Assembly (NCBI RefSeq): GCF_000190595.1
Contig: NC_015167.1
Coordinates: 1,539,501 to 1,603,500 of the forward strand
Origin: Cellulophaga lytica DSM 7489
GTDB lineage: Bacteria; Bacteroidota; Bacteroidia; Flavobacteriales; Flavobacteriaceae
Length of the DNA stretch: 64,000 bases
Direction: 5' to 3'
Part shown: positions 45,649 through 55,144 of the stretch, piece by piece
Layout of the letters: each line of letters begins with the position of its first letter
Numbering within the stretch: the stretch's first letter is position 1
Notes under the pieces: model-generated
What the model was told of the DNA's origin: nothing
What the model saw: only the letters and a program-made list of their open reading frames with translations
Databases searched by the model: none
Program-made: the position numbers and the translations under genes

Positions 45649-46152
45649 ATGAAAAATTCAATCTTTAGTATACTTGTAGTTTTAGGAATGTTAACGAGCT
45701 GTTCTTCTCAAAAGAATTTAGTTGATTCTGCTCCTTTTGAAATAGGAACCGCATATTGCCAAGATTGGTATGGCGGTAAAGAACAATCTGGTGCTGGTGT
45801 AGAATTAAAAATTCCTGTAGCTAACTTAGATGGTTACAGAGTTAACTCTATATATTTTAGAGAACAACAATCTTATGTGAAAATAAAAGATGAAGATGGG
45901 CAAAAATTTGTTGTAGCAACAATGGTAGCTAAAAAAGCTATGCCGCCTAAAGATATGGTTGTGCATGCAGACCCAAAAAAGGAAGTAGGTAATAAACCAG
46001 TAACAAAACAATTGCAAAAAGACTTTCCGTTTGAGTTGGCTTATGACGAAGCTGTTTTAAGCTATTATAGAGGCGATGTAATAAACTATGTTAAAATAAC
46101 TGGTATAAAGCATAAGCAGGCTATAATTTATCCTTCTAGGTCTAAAGAGTAA
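45649..46152 (+). CDS. hypothetical lipoprotein
   Basis: A 167-residue protein with a lipoprotein signal (FSILVVLGMLTSCSSQ, Cys about residue 18). The mature part has GTAYCQDWYGGKEQSGAGVELKIPV and GYRVNSIYFREQQSYVKI, with a beta-rich look, and ends basic. The ATG at 45,649 is chosen because it puts the signal peptide at the N-terminus; a longer frame starts 17 codons earlier. I do not recognise a family; it looks like a conserved flavobacterial envelope lipoprotein of unknown role. It is a single gene between the atp terminator and a flippase-like gene. Confidence 0.75.
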   Translation: MKNSIFSILVVLGMLTSCSSQKNLVDSAPFEIGTAYCQDWYGGKEQSGAGVELKIPVANLDGYRVNSIYFREQQSYVKIKDEDGQKFVVATMVAKKAMPPKDMVVHADPKKEVGNKPVTKQLQKDFPFELAYDEAVLSYYRGDVINYVKITGIKHKQAIIYPSRSKE

Positions 46153-46205
46153 GACTTTGTTTACTAGGGTATAAATAACTACTTTTAAACTCTAATTAAA
46201 CGCTA

Positions 46206-47666
46206 TTGAATCCTTTTAAAAAACTTTTTAAGCAAACCTTTGTGTATGGCTTGGCAACGGTGTTGCCAAGAATGCTGTCTTTTCTTTTGGTGCGTGTGTA
46301 TACAGACGTAATGGATCCAGATCTTTATGGTCAGGTTTCTGTTATTTTTGCTTGGTTTGCAATTTTTAACGTGTTTTTGGCTTATGGTATGGAGACAGCC
46401 TTTTTTAGGTTCTACCATAAATCTGAGGATAAAGAAAAGGTAATTTCGACATCACTTATTTCCATAGCTGTTTCTACCTTAACTTTTTTTGTAGTTGCAT
46501 TAATATTAAAAAATCCTTTAGCTAGTTTTGCAGGTATACGGGAAGAGTTTATTTCTTATGCAATTTTTATACTAGTTTTAGATGCTTTAGTAATTATTCC
46601 TTTTGCATGGCTTAGAGCCACAGAAAAGCCAATGAAATATGCAGTTATTAAAATTGTAAATATTTGTATCAATCTTGGTTTAAATCTCTTTTTCTTATTG
46701 TTGTTACCAAAGCTAGTTGTTGGTAATGCAGATTCTGTTTTTGCATCAATCTATAAAGAAGACTTTCAAATTTCATATATATTTATATCAAACTTAATTG
46801 CTAGCGGAGTCACATTAGTTTTAATGTTGGGTTTATATCTTAAAAGCAAATATGTTTTTGATAAAGTACTGTGGCGCTCTATGATGAAATATGCTGGACC
46901 TGTTTTATTAGCTGGTATAGCGTTTACAATTAATGAGGTTTTTGATAAGATTTTATTAGAATGGCTTTTGCCAGCAAACATAGCCGAATCTGAGGTTGGT
47001 AAATATGCTGCTTGTTACAAATTGGCTTTGTTTATGACTCTCTTTGCTACAGCATTTAGAATGGGAATAGAACCCTTCTTTTTTAGTCACTCTAATGCTA
47101 AAAACCCTCAAAAAGCATATGCCCAAATTACCAATTACTTTGTAATATTAGGTAGTGTAATTTTATTGGGTGTAGTAGTTTTTGCTGATGTGCTAAAATT
47201 ATTATTTGTAGATAACTCCGAGTATTGGGAGGCTATGAAAATAGTGCCCTTAATTGTATTAGCAAACTTCTTTTTAGGAATTTACCATAATCTATCTGTT
47301 TGGTATAAGGTTACAGATAAAACACGTTACGGTGCTTTTATATCTGTAATTGGAGCCGTTGTAACTATAGTTGTTAATGTAGCACTTATACCTACATTAA
47401 GTTACATGGCTTCTGCTATTGCAACAGTTTTAGCTTATGGTACTATGATGGGGCTTTCTTATTGGTATGGTAAAAAAAATTATCCTATACCCTACAATAT
47501 GCGTAAAATAGTTTTTTACTTTAGCTTATCTGTGGTATTGTCAATTTTGTCTTTTTACGTTTTTGACAGAAACCTATGGGTGGGTTGTGCATTACTACTC
47601 TTATTTGTAGGCTTAGTGTATAAAATGGAAAATGAAGTATTAAGAAAAATAATAAAGAAAAAATGA
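46206..47666 (+). CDS. oligosaccharide flippase-like membrane protein (MOP superfamily)
   Basis: A 486-residue protein with about 14 hydrophobic helices. The N-terminus [25 protein letters not shown] and [20 protein letters not shown] are typical of the polysaccharide-biosynthesis/Wzx branch of the MOP superfamily. It starts with TTG at 46,206. Unlike the flippase at 7925 it is far from glycosyltransferases; it overlaps dut by four bases and precedes a sugar-nucleotidyltransferase, an order I associate with flavobacterial core genomes. It probably moves a lipid-linked envelope precursor; the substrate is unknown. Confidence 0.82.
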   Translation: MNPFKKLFKQTFVYGLATVLPRMLSFLLVRVYTDVMDPDLYGQVSVIFAWFAIFNVFLAYGMETAFFRFYHKSEDKEKVISTSLISIAVSTLTFFVVALILKNPLASFAGIREEFISYAIFILVLDALVIIPFAWLRATEKPMKYAVIKIVNICINLGLNLFFLLLLPKLVVGNADSVFASIYKEDFQISYIFISNLIASGVTLVLMLGLYLKSKYVFDKVLWRSMMKYAGPVLLAGIAFTINEVFDKILLEWLLPANIAESEVGKYAACYKLALFMTLFATAFRMGIEPFFFSHSNAKNPQKAYAQITNYFVILGSVILLGVVVFADVLKLLFVDNSEYWEAMKIVPLIVLANFFLGIYHNLSVWYKVTDKTRYGAFISVIGAVVTIVVNVALIPTLSYMASAIATVLAYGTMMGLSYWYGKKNYPIPYNMRKIVFYFSLSVVLSILSFYVFDRNLWVGCALLLLFVGLVYKMENEVLRKIIKKK

Positions 47667-48097
47667 CAATTAAAATAATTAATAAATCGGCACACGAAAC
47701 TCCTAGTTATGAAACTTTGGCTTCAGCAGGAATGGACTTAAGAGCCAATATTTTAGAGTCTATTACGTTAAAACCTCTAGAAAGAGCTATTATAAAAACC
47801 GGACTTTTTATAGAGTTGCCTGTTGGTTATGAGGCTCAAGTTCGCCCAAGAAGTGGTCTGGCAGCTAAAAAAGGTGTTACTGTTTTAAATGCGCCAGGTA
47901 CAATAGACGCAGATTACAGAGGAGAAATAGGTGTAATTTTAGTAAACCTGTCTAATGAAGATTTTAAAGTTGAAAACGGTGAACGTATTGCGCAATTAGT
48001 TATTGCAAAGCATGAGAGAGCAGAGTGGATAGAGGTAAATGAGTTGTCTGAAACAGAAAGAGGCGAAGGCGGCTTTGGTAGTACCGGCACTAAGTAA
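47663..48097 (+). CDS. dut: deoxyuridine 5'-triphosphate nucleotidohydrolase
   Basis: Hydrolyses dUTP to dUMP and pyrophosphate. The 144-residue trimeric dUTPase has all five motifs: [43 protein letters not shown], and the C-terminal [11 protein letters not shown] that closes over the active site. It overlaps the flippase-like gene by four bases. Confidence 0.97.
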   Translation: MTIKIINKSAHETPSYETLASAGMDLRANILESITLKPLERAIIKTGLFIELPVGYEAQVRPRSGLAAKKGVTVLNAPGTIDADYRGEIGVILVNLSNEDFKVENGERIAQLVIAKHERAEWIEVNELSETERGEGGFGSTGTK

Positions 48098-48169
48098 AAA
48101 ATAATATAAACATAAACCATTATTAATATGAGCACATTAATTTGTGCTTAGATTTAAAAAAAGAAAAAA

Positions 48170-49186
48170 ATGAAAATTATAGTTCCAATGGCGGGCAGAG
48201 GTTCTCGTCTTAGACCACATACATTAACAGTTCCTAAGCCATTAATACCAATAGCAGGTAAACCAATTGTGCATCGCCTGGTTAGTGATATTGCTAAAGT
48301 TTTAGATGAACCAATTGAAGAGGTAGCCTTCATTTTAGGAGACCCGGCTTTTTTTGGTGATGATGTTATTGCTAGTTTAAAAGAATTAGCAGAGAGTTTA
48401 GGAGCAAAAGCATCTATTTACAGGCAAGACCAACCTTTAGGTACAGGGCACGCTATAATGTGTGCTAAAGACTCTTTAAGTGGGCCAGCTGTAATTGCTT
48501 ATGCAGATACATTAATTAGAGCAGATTTTGATTTAGATAAAACTGCTGATAGTGTTATTTGGGTAAAACAGGTAGAAAAGCCTGAAGCTTTTGGTGTTGT
48601 TAAACTAAATGATAAAAACGAAATTACAGAGCTAGTTGAAAAACCAGAGCAATTTGTGTCTGACCTAGCTGTAATTGGTATTTATTACTTTAAGGATGTT
48701 GCCGTTCTAAAAGATGAATTGCAGCACGTTTTAGACAATAACATTATTAATGGTGGAGAATACCAAATTAATGATGGTATTAAGCAGATGATGCAAAAGG
48801 GTAAAAAGTTTGTTTCTGGTAAGGTTGATGAATGGATGGACTGTGGAAATAAAAATGTTACCGTAGAAACCAATATGCGTATGCTTGGCTTTTTAGAAAA
48901 AGATGGTGAAGCATTAGTTTCTAAATCTGTTACATTAGAAAATGCTAATATTATAGAGCCTTGCTACATAGGAGAAAACGTAGTGCTTAAAAACACCACT
49001 GTTGGTCCTTATGTATCTGTAGGGGATAATACAGCTATAGAAAACTCAACAATAAAAAATAGCTTAATACAAACCAATAGCAAAATTGAAAATGCAAATT
49101 TAGATAATGCAATGGTTGGTAACCACGTAAAATACAATGGCAATTATGAGACAATTAGCATTGGAGATTACTCGGTTTTAGAATAA
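48170..49186 (+). CDS. sugar-phosphate nucleotidyltransferase with beta-helix tail
   Basis: A 338-residue enzyme of the NDP-sugar synthase type. The GT-A catalytic domain has PMAGRGSRLRPHTLTVPKPL, GTGHAIMCA, IAYADTLI and VEKPEAFGVV, followed by WMDCGNK. The C-terminal part (about residues 245-325) is a left-handed beta-helix with turns such as ENANIIEPCYIGENVVLKN and VSVGDNTAIENSTI, as in RmlA-long or GlmU-like proteins. The substrate is uncertain: glucose-1-phosphate, mannose-1-phosphate or MurNAc/GlcNAc-1-phosphate are possible. It ends at a strong terminator. Confidence 0.88.
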   Translation: MKIIVPMAGRGSRLRPHTLTVPKPLIPIAGKPIVHRLVSDIAKVLDEPIEEVAFILGDPAFFGDDVIASLKELAESLGAKASIYRQDQPLGTGHAIMCAKDSLSGPAVIAYADTLIRADFDLDKTADSVIWVKQVEKPEAFGVVKLNDKNEITELVEKPEQFVSDLAVIGIYYFKDVAVLKDELQHVLDNNIINGGEYQINDGIKQMMQKGKKFVSGKVDEWMDCGNKNVTVETNMRMLGFLEKDGEALVSKSVTLENANIIEPCYIGENVVLKNTTVGPYVSVGDNTAIENSTIKNSLIQTNSKIENANLDNAMVGNHVKYNGNYETISIGDYSVLE

Positions 49187-49209
49187 AAACAATTATAAAA
49201 CTGCATTTT

Positions 49210-49243
49210 AACCCCGTAAAATTACCTTTTATGGGGTTTTTTT
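49210..49243 (+). terminator. Intrinsic terminator after nucleotidyltransferase gene
   Basis: AACCCCGTAAAA (49,210-49,221) pairs with TTTTATGGGGTT (49,227-49,238) with one internal mismatch, followed by a T run. Confidence 0.88.
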
Positions 49244-49381
49244 ATGTTTTTTACACCTCTAAAATGTTATAATTCACCTACAAAACTCCTGTTTTTCACA
49301 ACAATACAGCTTTCAAATTGTTACATACCAGCTATTTATGTGTTAATTTGCATATGAACATCAAATCATAAATGTTTAATT

Positions 49382-50500
49382 ATGCACACTAACCCCCAAA
49401 TAAAACCTACTTACAAACATATTATTTACTTAATTTTATGTTTTTCATTATTACAATTAAATGCGCAAAACTTAGTTAAAAACCCAAGTTTTGAGTCTTC
49501 TAAAAAGTGTAGTAAAAAACCAGGAAACTTTGAAAAAGATGTCTTGGAATGGCGTACACCATCTGATGGTAGTACAGACTATTATAGTGACTGTAGCCCA
49601 GAAATGAGCACAAATCATAACTTTATAGGCAGACAGCAAGTTTATCATGGTAAGGCTTTTGCTGGTTTTTATATGCTAGGCCCAGATAATTACAGAGAGT
49701 ACATTACTGGTGTTTTAACGCAAACACTTGTAAAAGGCAAAAGATATAAAGTGTCTTTTATGGTAAGCTTGGCAGATAAAGCTGGTTTAGCTGTAGATGA
49801 ATTTCAAATTTTATTTACCGAAAAATCTCCTAAATGGAGTACTAAAAAAAGTATTGCTATAGACTATGTAAATAACTCAGAAGAAATTAGGTTGTTAAAA
49901 GTTAGGTCTGCTGCTGGTTTTTCTAACAAAAGAACTTGGACAAACGTCTCTACAACTTTTGTAGCCAACGGTACAGAAACTTTTGTTACACTTGGTAATT
50001 TTAAAAGAGATAAAAGAACCAGAACTAAGGTTACTAATGACAGGCTTCGTAAAGCATCATACTACTACATAGATCAGGTATCTGTTGTAGAAGATGAGGG
50101 TATTAATTTAGATGAAATATATGTTATTAAAGACTTGCTATTTACATCTGATAGTTATGTGATTAATAAAGAAGCTAAAGGGCAATTAAGGGAGTTGGTA
50201 AGGCATTTAAAAAGAAATCCAAGACTTAATGTTACCATTTATGGGCATTCTGACAACGAAGGAGATGCTAAATACAACAAACTATTGTCTTTAAACAGAG
50301 CAAAATCTGTAGGTGAATTTTTATTGGATAATGGTTTAACTTTTGACCGTATTAAATGGCAAGGATATGGAGATGAAATTCCTTTGGCAACTAATAACAG
50401 TGAAACAGGAAGATTAAAAAACAGAAGGGTTGAGTTTGTGGTTTCAGAAAGTAAGTACAATACTTACGCAAACAATGGTTTTGAAGAAGATAAAGAGTAA
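49382..50500 (+). CDS. OmpA-family outer-membrane protein
   Basis: A 372-residue exported protein. It has a signal peptide ending LQLNAQ after a basic N-terminus, then a domain of about 200 residues that begins NLVKNPSFESSKKCSKKP and has a beta-sandwich look (carbohydrate-binding-like; YREYITGVLTQTLVKGKRYKVSF in the middle), and a C-terminal OmpA domain (about residues 245-360) with IYGHSDNEGDAKYNKLLSLNRA and RLKNRRVEF that binds peptidoglycan. The domain pair is common in Bacteroidota. It may link the wall to a surface ligand; no specific partner is known. Confidence 0.85.
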   Translation: MHTNPQIKPTYKHIIYLILCFSLLQLNAQNLVKNPSFESSKKCSKKPGNFEKDVLEWRTPSDGSTDYYSDCSPEMSTNHNFIGRQQVYHGKAFAGFYMLGPDNYREYITGVLTQTLVKGKRYKVSFMVSLADKAGLAVDEFQILFTEKSPKWSTKKSIAIDYVNNSEEIRLLKVRSAAGFSNKRTWTNVSTTFVANGTETFVTLGNFKRDKRTRTKVTNDRLRKASYYYIDQVSVVEDEGINLDEIYVIKDLLFTSDSYVINKEAKGQLRELVRHLKRNPRLNVTIYGHSDNEGDAKYNKLLSLNRAKSVGEFLLDNGLTFDRIKWQGYGDEIPLATNNSETGRLKNRRVEFVVSESKYNTYANNGFEEDKE

Positions 50501-50520
50501 AAAATGCTAATTATACTATA

Positions 50521-50553
50521 AAAAAACCTCTTCTTAACAAGAAGAGGTTTTTA
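50521..50553. terminator. Bidirectional intrinsic terminator
   Basis: AAAACCTCTTCTT and AAGAAGAGGTTTT form a perfect 13-base stem with a three-base loop, between the convergent OmpA-like and aminopeptidase genes. A run of A precedes it and of T follows it. Confidence 0.88.
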
Positions 50554-50574
50554 CTATTAAAACAAATTGTAATG

Positions 50575-51870
50575 CTATTTTGCTTGCATTAATTCTTCAA
50601 TTTCATCTGCTTCTATAGGAATGTTGGCCATTAAGTTAAACGGCTCTCCATTTTCTTGTATTACAACATCATCCTCTAACCTAATACCTAAGTTTTCATT
50701 AGGTATGTAAATACCAGGCTCTACTGTAAATACCATATTTGCTTTCATTGGAGTTTTTAATTCTCCGTAATCATGTGTATTTAAACCAATGTGGTGGCTA
50801 GTACCGTGCATAAAGTATTTTTTGTATGCAGGCCAGTTTTTATCTTCATTTTGTACATCTGCTTTGTCTAATAAACCAAGGCCTAATAACTCACTGGTCA
50901 TTAATTTACCAACTTCCTTATGGTATTCTGCCCAAAGTGTTCCAGGAACAAGCATTTTTGTAGCATCATTTTTAACACGTAAAACCGCGTTATAAACCTC
51001 TTTTTGTCTTTTTGTAAACTTACCGCTTACAGGTATACTTCTACTTAAGTCACTAGAGTAGTTTGCGTATTCTGCAGCAACATCCATAAGTATAACATCA
51101 CCATCTTTACATTGTTGGTTGTTTTCTATGTAGTGTAATACGTTTGCATTGGCGCCAGAAGCAATAATTGGTGTATAAGCAAAACCTTTAGAGCGGTTAC
51201 GTATAAACTCGTGCAGTAATTCTGCTTCAATTTCATACTCCCAAACACCAGGTTTAACAAAGCTTAATAAACGTCTAAAGCCTTTTTCTGTGATATTACA
51301 AGCTTCTTGCATCAATGCCAATTCTTCAGGCTCTTTTACGCCTCTAATATTTTGCATTATGGTAAAGCTTTTTGCCCATTGGTGTGCAGGGTAATCTGCT
51401 TTGCATTTTTTTATAAATCGGTCTTCCCTTGTTTCTGTTTCTACAGCTTGTCTATAGTGCTCGTTAGTGTCAAAGTAAACAGTTTCTGCCTCGGTCATTA
51501 CATCAAAGAAAACTTTGTCAAAATCAGACAACCAATATACAGTTTCTATTCCAGAAACTTCTGTGGCGCGCTCTTTGGTAAGTTTTTCCCCTTCCCAAAC
51601 AGCAATATGTTCATTGGTTTCGCGTACAAATAAAATTTCTTTGTGTTTAGGATCTAGTGCATCAGGAAAAAGAATCAAAATAGTTTCTTCTTGGTCTGCA
51701 CCCGATAGGTAAAAAATATTTCTATTTTGCTCAAAAGGCATTGTGCTATCTGCGCCAATAGGGTATATGTCATTAGAATTAAAAACAGCAACACTCTTAG
51801 GCTTCATTTGAGCCATAAACTTTTTGCGGTTTTTTACGAATAATTTAGAATCGATTTGATTGTACTTCAT
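50575..51870 (-). CDS. Xaa-Pro aminopeptidase-like, M24 family
   Basis: A 431-residue metallopeptidase of the pita-bread fold. The N-terminal creatinase-like domain (MPFEQNRNIFYLSGADQEE) is followed by the catalytic domain with the metal ligands: Asp in VILMDVAAEYANYSSDLSR (two Asp), His in HGTSHHIGLNTHDYG, and Glu in FTVEPGIYIPNENLGIRLEDDV (two Glu). All five are present, so it should remove N-terminal residues before proline. No signal peptide, so cytoplasmic. Confidence 0.93.
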   Translation of the reverse strand: MKYNQIDSKLFVKNRKKFMAQMKPKSVAVFNSNDIYPIGADSTMPFEQNRNIFYLSGADQEETILILFPDALDPKHKEILFVRETNEHIAVWEGEKLTKERATEVSGIETVYWLSDFDKVFFDVMTEAETVYFDTNEHYRQAVETETREDRFIKKCKADYPAHQWAKSFTIMQNIRGVKEPEELALMQEACNITEKGFRRLLSFVKPGVWEYEIEAELLHEFIRNRSKGFAYTPIIASGANANVLHYIENNQQCKDGDVILMDVAAEYANYSSDLSRSIPVSGKFTKRQKEVYNAVLRVKNDATKMLVPGTLWAEYHKEVGKLMTSELLGLGLLDKADVQNEDKNWPAYKKYFMHGTSHHIGLNTHDYGELKTPMKANMVFTVEPGIYIPNENLGIRLEDDVVIQENGEPFNLMANIPIEADEIEELMQAK

Positions 51871-52148
51871 TTCTTAATTTTTCAGTTGTTATAATGAAAT
51901 TTCAGAGGCAAAATCGCATAAAATTTCAAGATGTAACCAAAAGTAATGAATATCTATTTTGATGCATAAGAAAACATATCTTTTAGTCTCTTTTTAACGT
52001 ATTTGGGGCATCAAATAACAAACAAATAAATGTGTTTATACATGTGGTAAAAAATTATTTTGGCATAACACCCTTTATTTATAACTTCCGTAAGTTAAAT
52101 TAACAGACTAATTAAGAGAACAAAACCTAACGAACTAAAACCTAAAAA
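51871..52148. other. Divergent intergenic region, aminopeptidase / BNR protein
   Basis: A 278-base AT-rich spacer with no gene. It must contain the divergent promoters of the aminopeptidase (left) and the BNR protein (right). I see no exact TTTG-N20-TAnnTTTG pair; TTGAAATTTTATGCGATTTT on the minus strand is the closest for the left gene. Confidence 0.5.
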
Positions 52149-55001
52149 ATGAAAAAATTTTTATTCATGTGCCTTATGTTTTCTGGTACATTAAGCTTTG
52201 CTCAGCCAGCAGCAACCCCCAAAAACGTTGTGCAAAATGCACTTGTACAAAAAAAACAAATGGAAGAATCTTCTGTTGTAAAAAATATAGTATTCACTAA
52301 TATTGGGCCAACAGTAATGAGTGGCCGTATTGTAGATGTTGCTGTTAACCCTAAGCAACCTACGGAGTTTTATGCTGCTTATGCATCTGGAGGATTGTGG
52401 TATACAAATAATAATGGCACAACTTTTACTCCGGTGATGGACAATGCAAGCACGCAAAATATAGGAGATATTGCTGTAGACTGGCAATCTGGAACTATAT
52501 GGGTTGGTACAGGAGAAAATAATTCGTCTAGATCTTCTTATGCTGGTGTGGGATTATTAAAATCTACAGATAAAGGAGAAACCTGGCAGAATATGGGTTT
52601 GGTAGATGCGCACCATATTGGCCGTATTTTAATTAATCCAGAAAATACTAATGAGGTTGTTGTAGGTGCAACAGGGCATTTATACTCTGCTAATGAGGAG
52701 CGTGGTATTTATAAAACTACAGATGGTGGTAAAACTTGGAAAAAAACACTTTTTGTAAATGATGTTACTGGTATTATAGACGTTGCTATGGTGCCAACTA
52801 ACTTTAATGTACAATATGCAGCTGCTTGGGAAAAAGACCGTAAAGCTTGGAATTTTTCTGGTAACGGATCTAACTCTGCTATATATAAAAGTATTGATGG
52901 TGGTAGTAACTGGACAAAAATTACAACTAAGGAAAGTGGTTTTCCTACTGGAGAAGGTGTTGGTAGAATTGGTTTAGCCGTTTTTGATGAAAACACTGTT
53001 TACGCTGTTCATGATAGTCAGTTTAGAAGACCTGCAGAAGCTAAAAAGAAAAAAGCATCTAATGATTTGGTTAAAGATGATTTTAAAACAATGTCTAATA
53101 AAGAGTTTTTGGCTTTGTCTGACTCTAAGCTTAATAATTTTTTAAAAACAAACGGTTTTCATGAAAAGCATAGAGCGCCAAATGTTAAGCAAATGGTACG
53201 TGTTGGTACTGTTAAACCAATAGATATTGCTAAGTATTTAGAAGATGCCAACTCTATGTTGTTTGAAACGCCTGTTGTTGGAGCAGAAGTATATAGGAGT
53301 GATGATGCAGGGAAGACTTGGAAAAAAACAAACCAAGAACATATAGATAATTTGTTTTATAGTTATGGCTATTACTTTGCGCAAATAAGAGTACACCCTA
53401 AAAATAAAGATGAAATTTACTTAGCTGGTGTGCCGCTAATAAAATCTAATGATGGCGGTAAAACTTTTGATAATATAGATGGTCCAAATGTACACTCAGA
53501 CCATCACGCACTATGGATTAATCCGGATTTAAAAGGACATTTAATTAATGGTAATGATGGCGGAATTAATATATCATACGATGATGGTAAAAATTGGATA
53601 AAAAATAATTCACCAGCTGTTGGTCAGTTTTATGCTATTAATGTGGATGATGAAAAACCATATAATGTGTATGGTGGTTTGCAAGATAACGGAGTTTGGG
53701 TTGGTGCCAATAATGCTAGAGAAAGTGTAAGGTGGCACCAAACAGGACAGTATCCTTGGGAAAGCTTAATGGGTGGTGATGGTATGCAAGTGCAGATAGA
53801 TAGTAGAAATGCTAACATTGTTTATACAGGTTTTCAGTTTGGAAACTATTTTAGAATAGACAGGGAAAACGATTCTCAAAAATACATTCAGCCTAAACAT
53901 AATTTAGGGGAGAGTCCTTATCGCTTTAATTGGCAAACACCAATTTTATTGTCTCCTCATAACCAAGATATTTTATACTTAGGAGGTAATAAATTGCACC
54001 GTTCTTTTAATAAAGGAGATAATTGGGAAACTATTTCTGGCGATTTAACAAATGGAGGTAAAAAAGGAAATGTGGCTTACGGTACATTAACTACAATATC
54101 AGAATCTCCTTTTGCATTTGGATTGCTGTACACAGGTAGTGATGACGGAGCCATACAACTTACTAAAAATGGCGGTGCTTCATGGGAAAAAATAAGTGAT
54201 AACCTTAAAAACGATGAGCTTTGGGTGTCTAGAGTTGTTGCGTCTGCGCATAAAAAAGAACGTGTTTATGTAACTTTAAATGGTTACAGATGGGATGATT
54301 ATACGCCATACGTATATGTAAGTGATGATTACGGTAAAAGCTGGAAAAATATTGGTGGTAACATACCTGCTTCTCCAGTAAATGTTATTATTGAAGATCC
54401 TGAAAATGAAAATTTATTATTTATTGGTACAGATAATGGTTTGTATGTGTCTTTTAATATGGGAAATACCTGGAATTTATTTACTAACGGTATACCTGCT
54501 GTAGCTGTTCATGACTTGGTAATACAACCTACGGCAAAAGATTTATTGGTTGGTACGCATGGTAGAAGCATTTATAAAACTAATATTGCCAAGCTTCAGG
54601 AAATGACACCTAAAATGTTGGCTAAAAAATTACACTTGTTTAAACCAGAAAACATTAAACATTCTAGCAGGTGGGGTAATGCTCAATCAACAAGGTTTAG
54701 GCCAAACACACCAGGAGTAGATATCAATTTTTATGCAGATAAAAAAGGGAGTTTTACTGCTCGTATTTTAACTATGAATAATACAGAGGTTAGCTCTGTT
54801 GTTGTAGATGGTGAAAAAGGGTTTAATGTGTTGTCTTATGATGTTGCTTTTTCTAAAACAGGAAAATCTAACTTTCTAAAAAAGAATAAAGTAAAGTTAC
54901 AGCAAGCTAAAGATGGCAAAACATATTTGCCTAAGGGAGTGTATAAAATAGAATTGTCTGGTAATGGGGCTAAAACAGTTACAAAATTTGAAATAAAATA
55001 A
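52149..55001 (+). CDS. secreted BNR/VPS10-type beta-propeller protein
   Basis: A 950-residue exported protein with a signal peptide ending GTLSFAQ. About nine Asp-box repeats of the S-x-D-x-G-x-TW type are spread over residues 120-800: KSTDKGETWQNMG, KTTDGGKTWKKT, KSIDGGSNWTKI, RSDDAGKTWKKT, KSNDGGKTFDNI, SYDDGKNWIK, TKNGGASWEKI, VSDDYGKSWKNI and SFNMGNTW. These build one or two beta-propellers as in sortilin/VPS10 and sialidase-like proteins. The C-terminal 80 residues form a beta domain ending YKIELSGNGAKTVTKFEIK, loosely like a type IX sorting domain. No sialidase catalytic set was recognised; function unknown, possibly a surface peptidase partner or glycan-binding protein. Confidence 0.82.
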   Translation: MKKFLFMCLMFSGTLSFAQPAATPKNVVQNALVQKKQMEESSVVKNIVFTNIGPTVMSGRIVDVAVNPKQPTEFYAAYASGGLWYTNNNGTTFTPVMDNASTQNIGDIAVDWQSGTIWVGTGENNSSRSSYAGVGLLKSTDKGETWQNMGLVDAHHIGRILINPENTNEVVVGATGHLYSANEERGIYKTTDGGKTWKKTLFVNDVTGIIDVAMVPTNFNVQYAAAWEKDRKAWNFSGNGSNSAIYKSIDGGSNWTKITTKESGFPTGEGVGRIGLAVFDENTVYAVHDSQFRRPAEAKKKKASNDLVKDDFKTMSNKEFLALSDSKLNNFLKTNGFHEKHRAPNVKQMVRVGTVKPIDIAKYLEDANSMLFETPVVGAEVYRSDDAGKTWKKTNQEHIDNLFYSYGYYFAQIRVHPKNKDEIYLAGVPLIKSNDGGKTFDNIDGPNVHSDHHALWINPDLKGHLINGNDGGINISYDDGKNWIKNNSPAVGQFYAINVDDEKPYNVYGGLQDNGVWVGANNARESVRWHQTGQYPWESLMGGDGMQVQIDSRNANIVYTGFQFGNYFRIDRENDSQKYIQPKHNLGESPYRFNWQTPILLSPHNQDILYLGGNKLHRSFNKGDNWETISGDLTNGGKKGNVAYGTLTTISESPFAFGLLYTGSDDGAIQLTKNGGASWEKISDNLKNDELWVSRVVASAHKKERVYVTLNGYRWDDYTPYVYVSDDYGKSWKNIGGNIPASPVNVIIEDPENENLLFIGTDNGLYVSFNMGNTWNLFTNGIPAVAVHDLVIQPTAKDLLVGTHGRSIYKTNIAKLQEMTPKMLAKKLHLFKPENIKHSSRWGNAQSTRFRPNTPGVDINFYADKKGSFTARILTMNNTEVSSVVVDGEKGFNVLSYDVAFSKTGKSNFLKKNKVKLQQAKDGKTYLPKGVYKIELSGNGAKTVTKFEIK

Positions 55002-55020
55002 ATATACCTATTGTTATATT

Positions 55021-55053
55021 TTTAAAAGCCAAGATTAGTTTCTTGGCTTTTTT
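55021..55053 (+). terminator. Intrinsic terminator of BNR-protein gene
   Basis: AAAAGCCAAGA (55,024-55,034) pairs with TCTTGGCTTTT (55,041-55,051) with a six-base loop, followed by T. Confidence 0.9.
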
Positions 55054-55099
55054 TATGTTAAAAAACCTATAAATACTAAAGTCTAATTTTTTAAAGCCT

Positions 55100-55107
55100 T
55101 AGTTTTG
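55100..55107 (+). promoter_or_regulatory. Candidate -7 promoter element of barrel-like gene
   Basis: TAGTTTTG fits TAnnTTTG and lies 37 bases before the ATG at 55,145; no clear TTTG partner is found upstream. Confidence 0.35.
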
Positions 55108-55144
55108 CATTCTCTTTATTTTTATTAATTTTTTATAATACTAA

